Shown: one piece after another, positions 5,674 through 9,123 of the stretch
How the letters are laid out: every line of letters begins with the position of its first letter
How positions within the stretch are numbered: the first letter of the stretch is position 1
Assembly (NCBI GenBank): GCA_023954595.1
Contig: JAGSHJ010000100.1
Location: 1 to 9,123, forward strand
DNA: 9,123 nucleotides
Direction of reading: 5' to 3'
DNA from: Bacteriovoracaceae bacterium
Lineage (GTDB): Bacteria; Bdellovibrionota; Bacteriovoracia; Bacteriovoracales; Bacteriovoracaceae
Program-made: the position numbers and the translations under genes
The notes under the pieces: generated by a model
What the model saw: the letters and a program-made list of their open reading frames with translations, nothing else
What the model was told of the DNA's origin: nothing
The model's database searches: none

Positions 5674-6421
5674 AATACTCCTTATATTTACCTCCTGCTC
5701 AGACCACGTAGAACTTCGCAGTAAAAGTGGAATCTTCTATTTGGAGGATGTTGAAGTTGAACTTGATGAATTAAAAAATGTTGAGTGGCGTATTGGCAAA
5801 GATAGAGAGGCGCAAGTCTCCAAAGGCCTTCAATTTAAAGTTGGTGTCCCGTCTCTTTCTAGAGAGTCTGCAATCACACTTCAAAATAAAAATGGAATCG
5901 ACTCTTGGCTTTTCAAGTTTTCAAAAATCACCCATGGATCTAAAAGACATTTAGGATATGTGATGTTTGGCACAGGGCCTAGTGTTACACAAAATTTCAC
6001 AGTCCATCTCTACTACCACGCAGCAAGTGTATCCAGCGAATTCAGAAAGTTTAAATGTCCGGCCTTCAATCACAGATTAAAGCTTGATGACTTTGAGATG
6101 AGTTCAACCGCCCGCAAGCGCCACCGCAATGAAATCTTCGTGCGACCAAATGAGCATATTAAAGGACGTGTGACACAGTTAAGCTTTGCCCCAGTTATTT
6201 TCTCATCCGGTAAATCCATGAGAGGAAGCTACCTTGTAGAACTCGCCCTTTATAATTCAAAAGAGAGAAGAACATACTCTGATTGGATACCAGAAGATGG
6301 AATCGTAAAAGTTGACAGTGAAGTCATGGTAAAAGTTGACAGTTGTATTGGTGTATCCGAAGAAACATCACCTTCTAGAAGTAAAAGAAGCCCACGAATT
6401 CAAGACCTTCAAATTCGTTAA
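5654..6421 (+). CDS. Predicted lipoprotein of unknown function
   Basis: A 255-residue protein if started at ATG 5654. The N-terminus MRMPIFLILLIFTSC is a short lipoprotein signal with lipobox FTSC and acceptor Cys15. Residue +2 is Ser, which in enteric bacteria would favour the outer membrane. The rest is polar with many predicted beta strands (FYLEDVEVEL, GLQFKVGVP, HLGYVMFGTG, NFTVHLYYHA, GSYLVELALYN), two further cysteines, and a basic Ser/Arg-rich tail (about 240-255). I recognise no family. No Shine-Dalgarno is visible before 5654, 5660 or 5627. The signal peptide and the TATAAT spacing favour 5654, with 5660 possible. It follows the homogentisate operon but appears separately transcribed. 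A signal-anchored envelope protein is well supported; any role is unknown. Confidence 0.72.
   Translation: MRMPIFLILLIFTSCSDHVELRSKSGIFYLEDVEVELDELKNVEWRIGKDREAQVSKGLQFKVGVPSLSRESAITLQNKNGIDSWLFKFSKITHGSKRHLGYVMFGTGPSVTQNFTVHLYYHAASVSSEFRKFKCPAFNHRLKLDDFEMSSTARKRHRNEIFVRPNEHIKGRVTQLSFAPVIFSSGKSMRGSYLVELALYNSKERRTYSDWIPEDGIVKVDSEVMVKVDSCIGVSEETSPSRSKRSPRIQDLQIR
6305..6352 (+). repeat. 24-bp partial tandem duplication inside the lipoprotein gene
   Basis: GTAAAAGTTGACAGT occurs at 6305-6319 and again exactly at 6329-6343, a 24-base (8-codon) offset. The protein therefore reads VKVDS twice (VKVDSEVM then VKVDSC). Only the first 15 bases of each 24-base unit match, suggesting a recent in-frame duplication with a diverged remainder. 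Confidence 0.7.
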
Positions 6422-6455
6422 TCCTATTTCTAACTCGGAAATTTCTAAAGACCTC

Positions 6456-6487
6456 ACCTCTCAGGCACAATATTAGTGCTGGGAGGT
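6456..6487 (+). promoter_or_regulatory. Hairpin sequestering the DUF4174 gene ribosome binding site
   Basis: ACCTCTCAGGCAC (6456-6468) pairs with GTGCTGGGAGGT (6476-6487): twelve pairs including one T·G, with a single bulged G6465 and a 7-base AT-rich loop. The whole Shine-Dalgarno GGGAGG (6481-6486) lies in the 3' arm and the ATG follows 4 nt after the stem. No T-tract follows, so it is not a terminator. It could act as a translational switch or thermosensor, provided transcription begins upstream of 6456. Confidence 0.6.
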
Positions 6488-6491
6488 ATCT

Positions 6492-6812
6492 ATGAATTTA
6501 AAAGAATTAAATGAGTTAGAAGGTCAAAAAAGAGTATTACTACTGCAATCCAAAGATGAGGTTGATCTCCACAATCAAAGAGAGCTATTTGACCGCTCAC
6601 CTAAAAGTTATCAAGATCGTGACCTTGTAATCGTAACTGGTCTTGAAGATGATGTTATAGAGAAGTACGAGATGAATAGCGAGTTTGATTTAGTCCTTAT
6701 AGGTAAAGACGGTGGAGTAAAGTATAGGGCCCACGGAGTTGCAAACCCGGATAAGATCTACTCAATTATTGATCAAATGCCCTCTAGACAAAAAGAGATG
6801 CGACCAAACTAA
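6492..6812 (+). CDS. DUF4174 domain protein, cytoplasmic form
   Basis: A 106-residue protein. The start NLKELNELEGQKRVLLLQS matches the opening of DUF4174 domains, where the segment resembles the first strand of a thioredoxin-like fold. RDLVIVTG (43-50) and the diagnostic FDLVLIGKDGGVKYRA (65-80) follow, then IDQMPSRQKEMR (93-104). The domain fills the whole protein and no CxxC redox motif is present. Many family members are exported, but this one has no signal peptide. GGGAGG lies 5 nt upstream of the ATG, a strong ribosome binding site but one enclosed in a hairpin. The function of DUF4174 is not established. The gene converges with the M24 peptidase gene and their ends overlap by 4 bases. 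Confidence 0.85.
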   Translation: MNLKELNELEGQKRVLLLQSKDEVDLHNQRELFDRSPKSYQDRDLVIVTGLEDDVIEKYEMNSEFDLVLIGKDGGVKYRAHGVANPDKIYSIIDQMPSRQKEMRPN

Positions 6813-7462
6813 ACTAGAATATCTTCGAAGAAGGCACCAAACTGCTTTTCAGGGTGACGGATGTGAACCTCTAAAACCCAAAGGTTCTCCAGAGGAGTAG
6901 ATTCAAAATCAGAAAGCTTTCCTCTGTAATGAAGAGCGTGTGGCAAATCGCCTAACCTGTGCCCAGACATATTCTCATTTAGAACATAGCCATGCTTCTG
7001 AGCAAGCTCAGCTGCTCTTGCATACAGCTCACTTCCAGTGAGCTTATTAACCTTCCACTCACCAGCAAGTTGATCAAAAATAAGCTTAGAGGTCTTCTGT
7101 GCGTGTGCATACTCTGCGTTTTGGCCAACAGTAAAAGTTTGACCATAATCCGCTTCATGCCCATCAATAATAGGACCGATGTCTAAAAAGAATATGTCTT
7201 CCTTTTGAAGTTTCACACCTGGCTCAGACTTTTCTTTAAAACTTTTGACTGTATTTTTACCAATTCGGAACTTGCTCGGATGCCACTTTTTATCGACACC
7301 GTTCTTTTTTAAAAGCTCCTCAAGGATAGCGTGACCTTGCTCTTCATCCATTCCTTCTTCCATATGACTGGCAAAAAGAAAGGCAACTCTTCTGGCGACC
7401 TTTCGGGCCGCCATATAAGTTTCAAGATTAAATTTTTCACCTACGCCTTGAGGGTCTTTCAT
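6809..7462 (-). CDS. M24 family metallopeptidase (methionine/Xaa-Pro aminopeptidase-like)
   Basis: Single-domain pita-bread metallopeptidase of 217 residues, smaller than typical methionine aminopeptidases (about 250-265) and without the N-terminal domain of Xaa-Pro peptidases. All five dinuclear metal ligands are present: Asp94 and Asp105 (FFLDIGPIIDGHEADYGQTF, 11 apart as in MetAP), His168 (MSGHRLGD), Glu198 (WVLEVHIRHP) and Glu213 (FFEDILV). It should therefore be active. The protein ends only four residues after the last ligand. The ATG overlaps the E1 stop by one base (TAATG on the minus strand) and has only a weak GGA upstream, so translation probably depends on coupling to E1. The substrate is unknown: a housekeeping methionine aminopeptidase is less likely given the divergent loops, and a dipeptidase or Xaa-Pro-like activity is possible. 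Confidence 0.85.
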   Translation of the reverse strand: MKDPQGVGEKFNLETYMAARKVARRVAFLFASHMEEGMDEEQGHAILEELLKKNGVDKKWHPSKFRIGKNTVKSFKEKSEPGVKLQKEDIFFLDIGPIIDGHEADYGQTFTVGQNAEYAHAQKTSKLIFDQLAGEWKVNKLTGSELYARAAELAQKHGYVLNENMSGHRLGDLPHALHYRGKLSDFESTPLENLWVLEVHIRHPEKQFGAFFEDILV

Positions 7463-9123
7463 TAGTATTCCAATAGTTTTTTAAGTTCGTTGTACACATC
7501 ATTTGTCTGAGGAAGAATAACTTCTTCAAGACCAGGGTTGTATGCTACGTGTGTATCTTTGGATGCAACTCTTAGGATTGGTGCATCAAGTTGCTCGAAG
7601 CACTCTTCATTGATCTTAGCTGCAATTTCACCAGCAAAGCCTGAAGTTTTTTGCTCTTCGTGCGCAATCATAATTCTGTTTGTTTTTGAAAGAGATTTTA
7701 TAATCGCATCCATATCAAATGGAGCAAGGGTTCTAAGGTCAATAACTTCAACTGATGAACCAGTCTCTTCTTCTACTTTCTTAGCAGCATCAATTGATTT
7801 TTGAACAAGAGCACCCCATGCAACGATAGTTGCGTCACTTCCCTCTTTTGCTACTCTGGCCTTACCAAAAGGAATCATATAATCCTCTCCTGGATCAGCA
7901 CTACGATTATAACCTTGGTAGTACAAGTGCTTATGCTCTAGGAACATTACAGGGTCATCACAACGAATAGCAGTTCTTAAAAGCCCTGCAGCATCCTGTG
8001 CGTTACTTGGGAAGACAACTCTAATTCCAGGAATATGAGTGTATAGAGACTCTCCAGATTGCGAGTGATAAATTGATCCACCTTTGAGGTAACCACCAAT
8101 TGGAACTCTTACAACCATTGGACACTTATAATCGCCACCAGAGCGGTAACGAGTCGTTGCCATCTCATTTTTAAGTTGCATATAAGCAGTCCAGATATAG
8201 TCAAAAAATTGAATCTCAACAACAGGCTTAATCCCTCTCATTGCTTGACCAATAGCTCTACCGATAATATTTGCTTCTGCAAGAGGACTGTTAAAGACCT
8301 GTCCTTCTTTAGAAGCTCTTTGGCAGCCAGAAGTCACTTTAAAAACTCCGCCTTTACCTTTTAGGTCTTTGTTATCAAGTTTTTCTAATTCAGAAAAATC
8401 AGCAACATCTTCACCGAACATTCTCATTAATGGATTCTTTTGAATTTCGCTTTTCAAAGTTCCATTTACAGCACCGGCCATAGGCACATCTTCTTTACCA
8501 GAAAATTGTGGCTCAGTATCAAAGTCACTGCCAGTTGGATCAACATCTTCAGAGTATAGGTGATCCATATAAGTTGACTGATCTGGCCATTCAGTTTCGA
8601 TGGCCTTTGTCATAGCTTCTCTGACGCTTGCTTTTGCTTTATCAGCAACAGCTTCAACTTCATCTTTAGATGCAAGTTTTGAATCAATCAAAAACGCAGG
8701 GAAAGTATTAACAACGTCACGCTTTGCCTCATCCTCTAGTTCTTCTTTTGTTCTATAGAAAGAGTGATCATCTGAAAGAGAATGTGAGTATGGTCTTGTT
8801 ACAGTTGCGTGAACAAGTGCTGGACCTTTACCACTTCTTAGATATGCTTCCGCTTCTTTCATCGTATGGAAACTCTCTATTGGGCAAGTACCATCGCATG
8901 TAAAGATTTTAAGACCAGGAAAGTTCGCTAGTGCTTTAGAAATTGAGCCTTCTGGAGTCTGAACAAAAGTCGGTACAGAAATAGCAAAGCCATTGTCTTC
9001 AACCATAAAAAGTACTGGTAGCTTATTTACAACTGAAGTTGTTAAAGCTTCCCAAAACTCACCCTGAGAAGTTGTACCATCACCTGTTGAAACATAAACA
9101 ATCTCATCATCATGGTATGGAAG
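7462..9123 (-). CDS. Fused alpha-beta E1 of a 2-oxoacid (probably branched-chain) dehydrogenase, C-terminal 553 residues
   Basis: ThDP-dependent decarboxylase component of a 2-oxoacid dehydrogenase complex, with alpha and beta chains in one polypeptide. The frame is open to the right edge, so the Met at 9004-9006 is internal. From the edge, GDG (14-16) and Asn44 form the ThDP/Mg motif (Asp15-x28-Asn44), with QGEFWEAL between. HSLSDDH (114-120) matches the phosphorylation-loop region of branched-chain E1alpha (HSTSDD). An acidic linker (about 199-240) leads to the beta part: NSPLAEANIIGRAIGQAMRG, VEIQFFDYIW, HSQSGESLYTHIPGIRVVFPS, DDPVMFLEHKHLYY, and a transketolase C-domain ending VASKDTHVAYNPGLEEVILP. 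The branched-chain preference is inferred; pyruvate is possible. The complex's E2 and E3 genes are not seen. It is followed by the coupled M24 peptidase gene. Confidence 0.93.
   Translation of the reverse strand, partial: LPYHDDEIVYVSTGDGTTSQGEFWEALTTSVVNKLPVLFMVEDNGFAISVPTFVQTPEGSISKALANFPGLKIFTCDGTCPIESFHTMKEAEAYLRSGKGPALVHATVTRPYSHSLSDDHSFYRTKEELEDEAKRDVVNTFPAFLIDSKLASKDEVEAVADKAKASVREAMTKAIETEWPDQSTYMDHLYSEDVDPTGSDFDTEPQFSGKEDVPMAGAVNGTLKSEIQKNPLMRMFGEDVADFSELEKLDNKDLKGKGGVFKVTSGCQRASKEGQVFNSPLAEANIIGRAIGQAMRGIKPVVEIQFFDYIWTAYMQLKNEMATTRYRSGGDYKCPMVVRVPIGGYLKGGSIYHSQSGESLYTHIPGIRVVFPSNAQDAAGLLRTAIRCDDPVMFLEHKHLYYQGYNRSADPGEDYMIPFGKARVAKEGSDATIVAWGALVQKSIDAAKKVEEETGSSVEVIDLRTLAPFDMDAIIKSLSKTNRIMIAHEEQKTSGFAGEIAAKINEECFEQLDAPILRVASKDTHVAYNPGLEEVILPQTNDVYNELKKLLEY

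Noticed and set aside
6456..6487. Hairpin as a terminator of the lipoprotein gene
   Set aside because: No T-tract follows on the plus strand; the next bases are ATC and the start codon.
9004..9006. Met codon at 9004-9006 as the start of the E1 gene
   Set aside because: The frame continues to the window edge and encodes the ThDP-binding GDG motif upstream; the Met is internal.
1..9123. Mobile element, CRISPR array, tRNA/rRNA or phage genes
   Set aside because: No transposase or integrase frame, no spaced repeat array, no cloverleaf or rRNA-like stretch was seen; gene content is metabolic and contiguous.

Overview
The window looks like chromosomal DNA from a moderately AT-rich Gram-negative bacterium (GC judged by eye at about 40%). 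Signs for this are a lipoprotein signal peptide, a small secreted protein, a FabI-type enoyl-ACP reductase and dense gene packing with 1-4 nt overlaps. The gene set (short-form homogentisate dioxygenase beside a flavin reductase, fused-chain 2-oxoacid dehydrogenase E1, lone HisC-like aminotransferase, poorly characterised small envelope proteins) would fit a Bdellovibrionota member such as the Bacteriovorax/Halobacteriovorax group. That placement is inference; no rRNA or other marker gene is present. I see no mobile element, CRISPR array, tRNA or rRNA.

Layout, left to right. (1) On the minus strand, fabI (296-1066) is followed after one base by the start of an EI24/CysZ-like membrane protein that begins at TTG and runs off the left edge. 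(2) A 169-bp divergent intergenic region holds a candidate fabI promoter, an imperfect inverted repeat and a 7-codon leader frame whose stop meets the hisC ribosome binding site. (3) hisC (1236-2366, plus) encodes a histidinol-phosphate/aromatic aminotransferase and ends in a rho-independent terminator that contains its stop codon. (4) A small secreted four-cysteine protein (2398-2667) lies on the minus strand. (5) An intergenic region of about 200 bp with two inverted repeats leads into a tight plus-strand operon: fumarylacetoacetase, homogentisate 1,2-dioxygenase and a flavin-reductase-family protein (2866-5608). (6) A predicted lipoprotein of unknown function (5654-6421) starts inside the operon's terminator. 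(7) A DUF4174 protein (6492-6812) has its ribosome binding site buried in a strong hairpin. (8) On the minus strand, converging on it, a fused alpha-beta 2-oxoacid dehydrogenase E1 (cut by the right edge) is translationally coupled to an M24 metallopeptidase.

Metabolically, the central operon covers the ring-cleavage and final hydrolysis steps of tyrosine/phenylalanine degradation, giving fumarate and acetoacetate. The aminotransferase upstream could supply 4-hydroxyphenylpyruvate, and the E1 would take up branched-chain or other 2-oxoacids. This fits an organism living on amino acids. 4-Hydroxyphenylpyruvate dioxygenase and maleylacetoacetate isomerase are not in the window.

The most notable signals are regulatory. 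One is a terminator hairpin (5629-5673) with a perfect TATAAT in its loop side and the next gene's start codon in its 3' arm, implying a leaderless transcript. The other is a 12-bp hairpin (6456-6487) that fully occludes the DUF4174 Shine-Dalgarno sequence.
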